Source: Methylobacterium brachythecii (GTDB taxonomy: Bacteria > Pseudomonadota > Alphaproteobacteria > Rhizobiales > Beijerinckiaceae). From it: a stretch of DNA of 64,000 bases. Shown piece by piece: positions 27,794-36,099 of this stretch. Under the pieces are notes generated by a model. That model had not been told where the DNA came from. It saw nothing but the letters and a program-made list of their open reading frames with translations, and made no database searches. Both the position numbers and the translations under genes were made by a program. The DNA lies in the NCBI RefSeq assembly GCF_014196345.1, contig NZ_JACIDN010000008.1:186001-250000 (forward strand), written 5' to 3'. How positions within the stretch are numbered: position 1 is the first letter of the stretch; each line of letters begins with the position of its first letter.

Positions 27794-27830
27794 CGCCAGC
27801 CTCGCGGGAAACCCTCCTGCGAGGCTGGCG
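27794..27830 (+). terminator. Intercistronic hairpin after urtA
   Basis: A 12-bp perfect stem (27794-27805 with 27819-27830, CGCCAGCCTCGC paired with GCGAGGCTGGCG) with a 13-nt loop lies 16 bp past the urtA stop. No T-run follows. Such hairpins after a binding-protein gene usually stabilise its mRNA or partly attenuate downstream transcription, giving more binding protein than permease. Confidence 0.65.
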
Positions 27831-27888
27831 CAGGCCTGATCGGCATCGTTCTTGCCGGTCGAATTCAAGATACAATTGCGGAGGCAGC

Positions 27889-28773
27889 GTGCCCCACATC
27901 GAATTCGCGTCCGTCGTGAATGCGCTGATCCTCGGTTTGAGCATCGCCAGCATTTGGCTGATCGCGGCGATCGGACTGACGATCATTTACGGAACCGTCG
28001 GCGTCATCAACATGGCCCACGGCGAATTTCTCATGCTTGGCGCCTATACGTCGTACGTGCTGCAAAGCTTCTTTGGGCTGCCCTTCCTTCTGTGCATCCC
28101 GGCCTCCTTCATCGTCGTGGGGGCAATCGGGTTGGTGATCGAAAGAGGCTTGATCCGATATCTCTACCATCGCCCGCTCGACACGCTTCTCGCGACATGG
28201 GGCGTGTCTCTGGTCCTGATGCAGGGCGTGCGCATCCTCTTCGGCAGTGACCCGAAATACGTCTCCGTCCCGGAGATCTTCCAGAGCAACGTCGAGATCG
28301 GCTTCGTGAGCCTCTCGGTCTTCCGGATCTTCGTCTTCGGTTTCACGGCGGCAGTCGTCGCCGGCACCGTCTACCTCTTCTACCGGACACGGTTCGGCAT
28401 GCAGGTGCGTGCCGTGATGCAGAACAAGGAGATGGCGGCCTCCTTCGGCATCAACGCGGATCGCGTCTACATGACGACCTTCGCCATAGGGGCCGGCCTC
28501 GCCGGCATGGCCGGGTGCCTGTTCGGCGTGCTGGCGATCGTCCTCCCGACGATGGGCACGGCCTATGTGGTTCAGGCCTTCCTCGTGGTCGTCGTCGGCG
28601 GCGGAACTCTGCTCGGAAGTGTCGCCGCCTCGGGCCTCACCGGTGAGTTGCACTCCATCTTCGCGATGGTCTCGAACGACACCTTCGCACGCTTCCTTCT
28701 CTACGTGCTCATCGTCGTCTTCCTGCGGTTTCGGCCGCGCGGTCTCTTCGCCGTCGCCAAGGCGCGTCGTTGA
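27889..28773 (+). CDS. urtB: Urea/amide ABC transporter permease (LivH-like)
   Basis: A 294-residue inner-membrane protein with about eight hydrophobic segments, starting with GTG at 27889 behind GCGGAGG. NMAHGEFLMLGAYTSYVLQS and the cytoplasmic EAA-like region ASFGINADRVYMTTF are typical of the LivH/UrtB permease group. It pairs with the next gene to form the translocation pathway. It is the shorter LivH form without the long periplasmic domain found in some UrtB proteins, as also in FmdE. Confidence 0.85.
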   Translation: MPHIEFASVVNALILGLSIASIWLIAAIGLTIIYGTVGVINMAHGEFLMLGAYTSYVLQSFFGLPFLLCIPASFIVVGAIGLVIERGLIRYLYHRPLDTLLATWGVSLVLMQGVRILFGSDPKYVSVPEIFQSNVEIGFVSLSVFRIFVFGFTAAVVAGTVYLFYRTRFGMQVRAVMQNKEMAASFGINADRVYMTTFAIGAGLAGMAGCLFGVLAIVLPTMGTAYVVQAFLVVVVGGGTLLGSVAASGLTGELHSIFAMVSNDTFARFLLYVLIVVFLRFRPRGLFAVAKARR

Positions 28774-28799
28774 GTTCTCCGAAAGATCAGTACAGATCG

Positions 28800-29909
28800 A
28801 TGACCAACAACCTCTTCCACAACAGGACGGCTCAGTGGGCGGTCTACGCCGCCTTCTTCCTTGGCCTCGCAGCCATTCCGACCTTCGTCAGCGATGGCTT
28901 TCTCCTCAATCAGTTCGCTACCTACGGCGTCTACGCGATGCTGGCTCTGTCGATCAGCCTGTCCTGGGGCTTCGGTGGCATCCTGAACCTCGGTCAGGGT
29001 ATCGCCTTCGGGTTGGCCGCTTACGGCATGGCCATGACGATGCAGATGCAGTCTCAGGACGCATCGAACCCGCTGCCGCCCTTCATGGCGAATAACAGCC
29101 TCGAACATCTGCCGTTCTTCTGGGAGCCCTTCTGGAACACGGGCTTCGGCATCTTCCTGGCGCTGTTCGTGCCGACGCTGTTCTACGTGATCTTCGGAAG
29201 CCTGATGTTTCGCGCCCGCGTCTCGGGACCGTTCATCGCGATCATGACGCTCGCGATGCTTAGCGCTCTCAACACGCTGATCCTCGACATGCAGCCCTAC
29301 ACCAACGGCGTCAACGGGATCTCGCCGCCGGCCGCCCTGCAGATCTTCGGAACCGAGATCGATCCGTACAGCTCCAAGGCGTACTGGACCGTCCTCATCC
29401 TGCTCATCCTGACGACCGTCGCCTCGAAGTTGCTGACGCACAGCAAGTTCGGGCTCGTCGTCCAGGCACTCCGCGGTGACCCGGAGCGCGTGCGCTTCCT
29501 CGGCTACAACGTCGCCCTCTACGAGACGGTCATCTACACCATCTCAGGGCTGATTGCGGCGATTGCCGGCTGCCTCTGGGTGATGCTGGTGCAGTACGTG
29601 TCGCCCGCCCAGCTCGACGTCACCTTCAGCATCACCATGGTGATCTGGGCCGGGATCGGCGGACGATTGTCGTTGCTCGGCGCCATCCTCGGCGCGCTGA
29701 TGATCCAGGGAGGCCAGAGCTATCTGGGCGACCAGTTCCTCAACACCTGGCTCCTGCTGCTCGGCGGCTTCTTCATCCTCGTCGTGCGTTTCCTGCCGCG
29801 CGGCTTGGCGGGGCTGCTCGAAAAGATCCTCGGCATGGCGGCAAGCCGCCAACCGCGGCAACCCGATCCCATTGCGCCCCCCCACGCCGTCGGCGCTCCG
29901 GCCAAGTGA
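28800..29909 (+). CDS. urtC: Urea/amide ABC transporter permease (LivM-like)
   Basis: A 369-residue inner-membrane permease of the LivM/UrtC group with about nine hydrophobic segments. SLSWGFGGILNLGQGIAFGL, SGPFIAIMTLAML and the EAA-like LRGDPERVRFLGYNVALYE are characteristic. Start at 28800 (MTNNLFHNRTAQWAV) leaves 26 bp from the urtB stop; a TTG at 28770 overlapping the urtB stop is an alternative. It forms a heterodimer with the preceding permease. Confidence 0.87.
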   Translation: MTNNLFHNRTAQWAVYAAFFLGLAAIPTFVSDGFLLNQFATYGVYAMLALSISLSWGFGGILNLGQGIAFGLAAYGMAMTMQMQSQDASNPLPPFMANNSLEHLPFFWEPFWNTGFGIFLALFVPTLFYVIFGSLMFRARVSGPFIAIMTLAMLSALNTLILDMQPYTNGVNGISPPAALQIFGTEIDPYSSKAYWTVLILLILTTVASKLLTHSKFGLVVQALRGDPERVRFLGYNVALYETVIYTISGLIAAIAGCLWVMLVQYVSPAQLDVTFSITMVIWAGIGGRLSLLGAILGALMIQGGQSYLGDQFLNTWLLLLGGFFILVVRFLPRGLAGLLEKILGMAASRQPRQPDPIAPPHAVGAPAK

Positions 29910-29919
29910 GGACAAGACG

Positions 29920-30660
29920 ATGGGTGTTCTCGAAATCCACAACCTTCACAAGAGCTTCGGCGGCACGCACGTCATCAACGACTTCAGCCTCGACGTGACG
30001 GAGCTCACCTTGTGCTGCCTCGTCGGACCGAACGGCGCCGGCAAGACCACGACGATGGACCTGATCACCGGGCGTCAGAAGCCCACCTCGGGCAAGATCG
30101 TCCTGCGCAACGACGACATCACCGGACTGGGCGAGCACGAAATCGCCCAGCGCGGCATCGGCAGAAAGTTCCAGGTTCCGGCGGTCTTCCGGGAACTGAG
30201 TGTGCGCCAGAACTTCGAGGTCTCGTATTCGCAGGAGGTCAATCCCTTCCGGAACATGTTCCGGCGACAGCCGGCGGGCTTCAAGTCGCGGCTCGACGAG
30301 GTCGCGACGTTGACCGGGCTGAAGGACCGGCTCGACGTTGAGGCGGGCTTTCTTTCCCATGGCGAGACGCAGTGGCTCGAGATCGGCATGGTCCTAATGC
30401 AGAACCCGGCCATCCTCCTGCTCGACGAACCCGTTGCCGGGATGACCGAGTCCGAAATCGAGAAGACGATCGTTTTCCTCAATCAGCTCAAGAAGAACCA
30501 CACCCTCATCGTCGTCGAGCACGACATGAGCTTCGTGCGCGAGATCGCGGACGTGGTGACCGTGATGCACATGGGGAGCTTTCTCGCCCAGGGGAAGCTC
30601 AGTGAAATCGAGAACAACCCGAAGGTGCGGGAAGTCTATCTCGGCGAACCGGAGATCTGA
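29920..30660 (+). CDS. urtD: Urea/amide ABC transporter ATPase (LivG-like)
   Basis: A 246-residue ATPase that powers the transporter. Walker A is GPNGAGKTTTMD, the Walker B region is NPAILLLDEPVAGMTESE and the H-loop is VVEHDMSFV. The signature segment reads LSHGETQWLEIGMVL rather than the canonical LSGGQ, as is usual in UrtD proteins. It follows urtC by 10 bp and precedes urtE by 2 bp, so the five genes are one transcription unit. Confidence 0.88.
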   Translation: MGVLEIHNLHKSFGGTHVINDFSLDVTELTLCCLVGPNGAGKTTTMDLITGRQKPTSGKIVLRNDDITGLGEHEIAQRGIGRKFQVPAVFRELSVRQNFEVSYSQEVNPFRNMFRRQPAGFKSRLDEVATLTGLKDRLDVEAGFLSHGETQWLEIGMVLMQNPAILLLDEPVAGMTESEIEKTIVFLNQLKKNHTLIVVEHDMSFVREIADVVTVMHMGSFLAQGKLSEIENNPKVREVYLGEPEI

Positions 30661-30662
30661 CC

Positions 30663-31361
30663 GTGCTGCTTTCGCTCGGAAACGTCACGTCCTATTACGG
30701 CAAGACGCCGATCCTGAAGGATATCGGCTTCGATCTGCCGGAAGGCGAGTGCCTCTGCGTCCTCGGCCGCAACGGCGTCGGCAAGACGACGCTCTTGCGC
30801 ACCATCATGGGCCTCACGGACCGCTCGAACGGCGAGATCCGTATCTCGGGCGATGCGATCGGCCAGGCCCCGACCTACAAGCGCGCGAAATACGGCCTCG
30901 GCTACATCCCGCAGGGGCGCCAGATCCTGCCGCACTTCACGGTGAAGGAGAACATCCTGCTCGGGACGTTCGCGCGTACCGACGGCAAGGAGGAGGTGCC
31001 CGAACTCTGCCTGAGCCTCTTTCCCTATCTCGCCCAGAACCTGCACCGGAAGGCAGGTCTGCTCTCGGGCGGCCAGCAGCAGCAATTGGCGATCGCACGG
31101 GCGCTCGCGACCAACCCGCGGATTCTCCTGCTGGACGAGCCGACGGAAGGCATTCAGCCGAACATCGTCGCCGAGATCGGCCAGACGCTCGGCCGCCTGA
31201 ACAAGGAATTCGGCATCACGCTGATCCTGACCGAGCAGCACATCAAGGTGGCGCGCAAGCTCGGCGATGCCTTCCTGATGATGGAGAACGGCCGCATCGT
31301 CGCGCGTGGTCCCATCGGCGACATGACGGACGAGCTCATCAACCGGCACATGACGATCTGA
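30663..31361 (+). CDS. urtE: Urea/amide ABC transporter ATPase (LivF-like)
   Basis: A 232-residue ATPase, partner of the preceding one. It starts with GTG at 30663. Walker A GRNGVGKTTLLR, Q-loop GYIPQGRQILPHFTVKEN, signature LLSGGQQQQLAIARAL and Walker B ILLLDEPTEGIQPNI are intact. IPQGRQIL and EPTEGIQP are typical of UrtE. It ends the transporter operon; a hairpin terminator follows before the convergent sensor gene. Confidence 0.9.
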   Translation: MLLSLGNVTSYYGKTPILKDIGFDLPEGECLCVLGRNGVGKTTLLRTIMGLTDRSNGEIRISGDAIGQAPTYKRAKYGLGYIPQGRQILPHFTVKENILLGTFARTDGKEEVPELCLSLFPYLAQNLHRKAGLLSGGQQQQLAIARALATNPRILLLDEPTEGIQPNIVAEIGQTLGRLNKEFGITLILTEQHIKVARKLGDAFLMMENGRIVARGPIGDMTDELINRHMTI

Positions 31362-31368
31362 CCGAGAT

Positions 31369-31390
31369 TGCCGTCCTTCTGGGGACGGCA
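31369..31390. terminator. Bidirectional terminator-like hairpin between urtE and the sensor gene
   Basis: An 8-bp perfect stem TGCCGTCC/GGACGGCA (31369-31376 and 31383-31390) with a 6-nt loop lies between the convergent stops at 31361 and 31398. There is no T-run, so it may act in both directions with modest strength. Confidence 0.55.
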
Positions 31391-31397
31391 GCCACGG

Positions 31398-32681
31398 TCA
31401 CATGCGGTCGGTCGGCCGTCCCGGCCTCGGGCTGCTCACGGCGGCCGGCCGCGGGACGCCACCGCGCCGGCTCATCCATGGCGGCAGGATGAAGCGCTCG
31501 GTGTTGTAGGGCTCCGGCGCGATCATCGAGAGCGGCTTCCGGTGGTCGTGGATCTGGTAGAAAATGTGCGGCATCCCGAGTGACGGGTCGTGTGTCACGA
31601 CCGGGTATGGCACGGCGGCCTGCCAGTCGGGATGATACCGGATCGTGCCGTGCACGCTCCGGTAGATCATGCCCTTGAGTGCCCGCGCGACCTTGCGGTT
31701 CTGCTCGAAATGGCCGGGAGCCCCCGAACCTCCGGCCATGGCGGCGGCGACCGCATAGTGGTGCATGTTGCTGTAGGATTGGCAGCCGATCGTCGCGCTC
31801 GCGCCTTCGCCGAAGCGGGCATTGTAGCGGGCCTCGAAACTCTTCCCGACCTCGTCGCGGAGGAGACCGATCACGGACGACACGATGATGCCGACGCTCG
31901 CTTCCTGGGCGATGTCCGCGAAGGTCCGGTGCATCGCTCCGTATTGCAGGTAGACGAGGCAGTCGATCGGGTTGTCCATGAACTGCCGTTGGAAATACGC
32001 GAGATCGCCGGCGTAGAAATGCGTGTTCGCGACGACGGCCGGGTTGGTGGCGCGAACCTCCTCGATGATCTCCCGCCACTGCGTCGTCGGCGTCTGCACG
32101 ATCTTCGGGCCGAAGCAGAGCCGCCAGCCGTAATCGGCCGCCGCGGCCGCCATCGATTGCGCAATGACGATACTGTACGGCTTCGACCCGGCAATGATGG
32201 CCAGTCGGTCGGAACTCGGCGTCCATTGCCCGGTATCGCGAAGCCACGAAATGAACTTGATGAAGCCGGGCCCGTACCAATAGTCGGCCGGGTCGGCCAT
32301 GAAACACCCGAAGTAGCGCTCCGGATCGCTCATCACCGTGTCGTGGTGCTGCAGCAGCGTGTTGGCGTGGACGTAGATGATCCCGGCGTCGGCGATCGGT
32401 TCGTATTCGGAATTCTGGGGGCCGATATTGTAGCCGCAGATGATCGCATGCACCCGATGCTTCTCGATCAGCATGCGTGCCGCCCCGACGACCTCCTCGG
32501 CGGTCTGCCGGCAGGTATCGACGAAAATCGGCTGGAACTTGCGCCCGAGCAGGCCGCCTTGGGCGTTCAGTTCCTCGACGGCAAGGATCATCCCATTCCG
32601 GAACTCCGCGCCGTCGGCGGCGGAGGGCCCGGTCAGTGGGATCATGCTCCCGATCGGGATGGGCGGCAGTTCGACGGACAC
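31398..32681 (-). CDS. Cytoplasmic binding-protein-like amide/urea sensor
   Basis: A 427-residue protein of the same fold as UrtA/FmdD/AmiC binding proteins (PIGSMIPLTGPSAADGAEF, NSEYEPIADAGIIYVHA, CFMADPADYWYGPG). No signal peptide is present: the GTG at 32681, with GGGG eight bases upstream, lies 24 bp after the kinase stop, and translation from there starts VSVELPPIPIGSM. It should therefore be cytoplasmic and act as a ligand sensor, like AmiC in the Pseudomonas amidase operon. It is the third gene of the response regulator-kinase-sensor operon. The ligand is probably a small amide or urea (inferred). Confidence 0.78.
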   Translation of the reverse strand: MSVELPPIPIGSMIPLTGPSAADGAEFRNGMILAVEELNAQGGLLGRKFQPIFVDTCRQTAEEVVGAARMLIEKHRVHAIICGYNIGPQNSEYEPIADAGIIYVHANTLLQHHDTVMSDPERYFGCFMADPADYWYGPGFIKFISWLRDTGQWTPSSDRLAIIAGSKPYSIVIAQSMAAAAADYGWRLCFGPKIVQTPTTQWREIIEEVRATNPAVVANTHFYAGDLAYFQRQFMDNPIDCLVYLQYGAMHRTFADIAQEASVGIIVSSVIGLLRDEVGKSFEARYNARFGEGASATIGCQSYSNMHHYAVAAAMAGGSGAPGHFEQNRKVARALKGMIYRSVHGTIRYHPDWQAAVPYPVVTHDPSLGMPHIFYQIHDHRKPLSMIAPEPYNTERFILPPWMSRRGGVPRPAAVSSPRPGRPTDRM

Positions 32682-32704
32682 TCGCTTGGCCCCACGCTCA
32701 TCGA

Positions 32705-34252
32705 TCAGTCCGGCCGGCGGACTTGTCCCGGCTCGAACAGGAGATTGTGCATCAGAACGCGCAGACGTGGCGGGCTCGCCGGCTTGATCAGAACCGGCAG
32801 TCCAGCCTCGCGGATACCCTCGAGCACTTTCGGTTCGGCATCGGCGGTGACGATGAAGGCTGGCGTCTCCGCGCCGAACGCCTTTCGCAACTCGCGCACC
32901 ACCTCGACACCCGTCCGGCTGGTCAGGTTGTAGTCGGCGACGATCAGGCGAACCCGCGTGCCGCCGCGCGCCAATCGCAACGCCTCGTCCTCGGTCGCGG
33001 CGGCGTGAACCTCGATTCCCCATCGCTGGAGCAACTGCGTCATGCTCCGGCGCAAGATGTCGTCATCCTCGACGAGCAGCACCGGAACGCCGACGAACTC
33101 GCCGGCCACGGCCTCGCTGATCTCGGCATCCCCGCCTTCGCTGTGCCAGATGTTGCCGAAGGGCACGGTGACCGAGAAGATCGAGCCGTGGCCCGGGCGG
33201 GATCTCAGCCGCACGCGCAGTTCTAGCAGGTCGGCAAGCCGCTTGACGATGTTCAAGCCGAGGCCGAGCCCCGTCTTCTCGCCGCGCCGCTCGTCCGTGA
33301 CGCGATAAAACTCGTCGAAGACGCGCTCACGATCCGCGTCCTTGATGCCGCGCCCGGTATCGACGACCTCGATGCGCAGGAGCTTTCCCTCCTTGCGGCA
33401 ACCGATCAGGACACCGCCGACATCGGTGAAGCGGATGGCGTTGGCGACGAAATTGCTGAGAATTCGTTCGAGCAGGGCCCGGTCGGTGGCGATCGTGTCG
33501 CGCGGCGTGACGAAGCGCAGCCGCAGGCCCTTCTCCTCGGCCTGGTGCCGGAACGGGATGTCGAGCCGCTCGAAGAGCTGGGAGAGCTGGAAGCTCGTGA
33601 TGCGCGGCTTGATCCGACCTGCATCGAGCTGCCCGATCTGGAGGAGCGCACCGAGCAGGTCCTCCATGATCAGCGCCGCGACGCTCATCGCGTGCAGCAT
33701 CTCGGCGCGGGCGTCCTGGTCGGCTTCGCGGATGCAGCTGTAGATGAGGATCTTGAGGGAGGCGAGCGGCTGGCGAAGGTCGTGGTTGGCGGCTCTCAGG
33801 AAGCGCGACTTCGCCTCGTCTGTCGCCTCCGCGGCTTCCTTCGCTTCGCGCAGAGCCTGCTCGTTGCGCTTCATCGCGGTGACGTCGGAATAGGTCGCCG
33901 ATAGGCCGCCGTCGCGCGTCGGACGCTGCGTCACGTTCATGACGAGTCCGGCGGCGAGGATGTAGTCAGCAGACTTCTCGATCCCGAAATCCGCGATCTC
34001 CTCCCGTACCCAGAGATCCGGATCCGCGAGCACGACCTCCCGGGAATGGGCGAGGCGACCCATGAAGTCTTCGAAGAGTTCGCCTGCCGTCGGTGTGATG
34101 CCGAGCGTGCGCCGCAGCGTTTCGTTGGCATAGGCCAGACGTCGATCGGGCCGCCAGATGGCGATGCCGCTCGGCAGCGCATCCAGTCCCGCCAGAACAG
34201 TCGGGTCCAGGGCGAGGCGGCGATCCGTTGCGAGATCCGGCTCGTCAGCCAC
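32705..34252 (-). CDS. Soluble hybrid histidine kinase (PAS-HisKA-HATPase-REC)
   Basis: A 515-residue kinase starting with GTG at 34252, overlapping the response-regulator stop by 8 bp. It has a PAS-like region (residues about 15-125, IAIWRPDRRLAYANETL), a HisKA with the phosphorylatable His in RAANHDLRQPLASLKI, and an HATPase domain with the N box in LERILSNFVANAIRFTD and the G box in VVDTGRGI. A C-terminal receiver follows (VLLVEDDDIL, Asp in LIVADYNL). No membrane segment is present, so it senses inside the cell. The neighbouring binding-protein-like sensor probably supplies the input. Confidence 0.88.
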   Translation of the reverse strand: MADEPDLATDRRLALDPTVLAGLDALPSGIAIWRPDRRLAYANETLRRTLGITPTAGELFEDFMGRLAHSREVVLADPDLWVREEIADFGIEKSADYILAAGLVMNVTQRPTRDGGLSATYSDVTAMKRNEQALREAKEAAEATDEAKSRFLRAANHDLRQPLASLKILIYSCIREADQDARAEMLHAMSVAALIMEDLLGALLQIGQLDAGRIKPRITSFQLSQLFERLDIPFRHQAEEKGLRLRFVTPRDTIATDRALLERILSNFVANAIRFTDVGGVLIGCRKEGKLLRIEVVDTGRGIKDADRERVFDEFYRVTDERRGEKTGLGLGLNIVKRLADLLELRVRLRSRPGHGSIFSVTVPFGNIWHSEGGDAEISEAVAGEFVGVPVLLVEDDDILRRSMTQLLQRWGIEVHAAATEDEALRLARGGTRVRLIVADYNLTSRTGVEVVRELRKAFGAETPAFIVTADAEPKVLEGIREAGLPVLIKPASPPRLRVLMHNLLFEPGQVRRPD

Positions 34253-34934
34253 GTTCCGTCGCCGCCAGCGGGCCGAAATGCCTGATCGCGTAATGCACGG
34301 CTTCCGCGCGATCCCGCATGTTCAGGCTCTTCATGACGTTACCGAGATGGACGCGGACCGTATGGCTGCTGAGATCGAGTTCCGACGCAATCCGCTTCAC
34401 GGAGTAGCCTTGGCCCAACAACAGGAGAATGTCCCTCTGACGCTCGGTCAGCATGCCCATGTCGCGCTCGACCGTTTGCCCCTCCGATAAATGCTGGCCG
34501 TTCTGCGGCGTAGCCGAAGGTGCGGCGGCGCCGCCAGACCGCTCGATGATGCGTCGGGGAAATGAAACCTCGCCCTCCAACACCCGTTCGAGCGCGCGCT
34601 CGATCTCCTGGCCCCCGGACGATTTCGGGATGTAGCCGATCACACCGTGCCCGAGCGACCTCATGACGTGGTCGACGTCCTCGTGAACGGAGATCACGAC
34701 GACGGGAACGTCGGGAAACGAAGCGCGCAGCCGGCGCAAGCCGTCGAAATCCGAGAAGCCGGGCATGACGAGATCGACGAGCATCAAGTCGACATCGGGA
34801 TGCGCTTCGAGGAGCGCCTGGGTCTCGTCGAACGTCTCTGCCTCAAACAGTTCGAGCGATTGTCGCAGGCCTCGCAATACTTGCTTCAGGGATTCTCGCA
34901 CGACCCAGTGATCGTCGGCGATGAGGATCTTCAT
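34245..34934 (-). CDS. NarL/FixJ-type response regulator (REC-LuxR HTH)
   Basis: A 229-residue transcription factor. The receiver has ADDHWVVRE and the phospho-acceptor Asp in LMLVDLVMPGFSD. The C-terminal LuxR helix-turn-helix reads LTERQRDILLLLGQGYSV and DLSSHTVRVHLGNVMKSL. It is the first gene of the leftward kinase operon and its start is 620 bp from the divergent dimethylformamidase genes. The most likely targets are the dimethylformamidase and amide-transport promoters (inferred from position). Confidence 0.88.
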   Translation of the reverse strand: MKILIADDHWVVRESLKQVLRGLRQSLELFEAETFDETQALLEAHPDVDLMLVDLVMPGFSDFDGLRRLRASFPDVPVVVISVHEDVDHVMRSLGHGVIGYIPKSSGGQEIERALERVLEGEVSFPRRIIERSGGAAAPSATPQNGQHLSEGQTVERDMGMLTERQRDILLLLGQGYSVKRIASELDLSSHTVRVHLGNVMKSLNMRDRAEAVHYAIRHFGPLAATERG

Positions 34935-35552
34935 GCGAGCAGGACCGCCCCTGTCATACGCTGTGCCCTAAGCGACGGCGGCACCTCCCCGGGACCGCCA
35001 ATCCAACAGCCTTACCCGCCATGACAGTTTGCTGCCAAGGGGTGATGGACAGCTTGAGCGACCATCCGGATGAGTTGGCTCGCAAAATGCACGCCAGACC
35101 GTCAATACATCTAGACGATTCGGCCAGATGGCTAGTGGAACAGCGGCAAGGTTGATGATGGCCGACAAAGCCTTGGCCGAAGCGCGGCATACCGGGACGA
35201 CATTGAGCGAAACGCGATCGGTTACCTTTGGGACGCTGGGCTCGGCGCTCGGCAACGTCGGGGAGAGGATGTCAGCCAAGCCCAAAGACCTGGAGGTGAT
35301 GAGCGCGGTCGAGCCTCACCGCCCCACTGCACACTCTCAAGCCTCAATGCACAGATCCTGAGCATAAACTGCCTGCCAAAATGTCTAGACGAAATAGCTA
35401 GATGGATTGACGATACGTCTAAACCGAGCGTAGTTTAGAATTCGCAGAGATAAACAGAAGGAATCACCTCCTCTGCAAGCAACGGCCGCGCTTTGCCCGG
35501 TCGTCCCATGACCGCGCCTCGTCTTCGAGGCGCCTCAGCCAAGAGGATTGCA
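34935..35552. promoter_or_regulatory. Divergent control region of the DMF locus with repeated TCTAGACGA boxes
   Basis: This 618-bp non-coding interval separates the regulator operon from the dimethylformamidase operon. The nonamer TCTAGACGA occurs at 35110-35118 and 35384-35392, and an inverted TAGACG core (CGTCTA) at 35416-35421. These fit direct and inverted half-sites of a dimeric regulator. The last 150 bp before the dimethylformamidase start are AT-rich, as expected for a regulated promoter. Two frames that cross the region have no convincing coding features. Confidence 0.5.
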
Positions 35553-35993
35553 ATGGAACCGATTCCGAAGAAGGGCACTCCGGAGCGCCAGCGTCTGATC
35601 GACGAGCACAAGGCGTGCATGGATTCCATGAAGGGCGTGGCGGGCAACTCCGTCCTGCTGTGTGGAACTCCCGGCGACACAACAGTGGTGACCGGCGGTG
35701 TGCACGCGGACCCGGTTCTCAAGCGGGTTCTGCTCCGTATGCGTGGCGAAAGCCCGAAGGGAAAACTGATCGTCATCTGCACGAAGATCGAAGCGGAGTG
35801 GCGGATTGGCCGGTTGTCGGGGGTTCGGGGCGTTCCGCCCGAGTTCGTCAACGACAAGATCTACACCGACGAGCAGGAGATCCAGCACGAGATCTTCCTG
35901 ATGCGTCTGGATGAGCTCTCGGACAGCTACGGCTTCCCGGAAGATTTCCACGAAGGCTGGAAGCGCAAGGACGACAACTGGCCGATCACCTGA
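35553..35993 (+). CDS. dmfA1: Dimethylformamidase small subunit
   Basis: A 146-residue protein that pairs with the large subunit to form the DMF hydrolase, which splits N,N-dimethylformamide to formate and dimethylamine. It is a compact alpha/beta protein with no metal motif; characteristic stretches are QRLIDEHKACMDSMKGV, LKRVLLRMRGESPKGK and GFPEDFHEGWKRKDDNW. The known subunit of Paracoccus is about 130 residues. ATG at 35553 has AGAGG upstream. The large-subunit gene follows by 106 bp, so they are almost certainly co-transcribed. Confidence 0.8.
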   Translation: MEPIPKKGTPERQRLIDEHKACMDSMKGVAGNSVLLCGTPGDTTVVTGGVHADPVLKRVLLRMRGESPKGKLIVICTKIEAEWRIGRLSGVRGVPPEFVNDKIYTDEQEIQHEIFLMRLDELSDSYGFPEDFHEGWKRKDDNWPIT

Positions 35994-36099
35994 TTTGCCG
36001 CCCGTCTTCTCTCCGCCACCATAACCGAATTTGGCCGCGCTCAAGGCCGGCGAAGGCGCGCCCGCAAGGCAAGTCCGCGCTTCATCGAGGATTGGTCCG

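Noticed and set aside
35100..35430. TCTAGACGA copies as a CRISPR-like array
   Set aside because: Only two direct copies at 270-bp distance; there are no regular spacers or cas genes.
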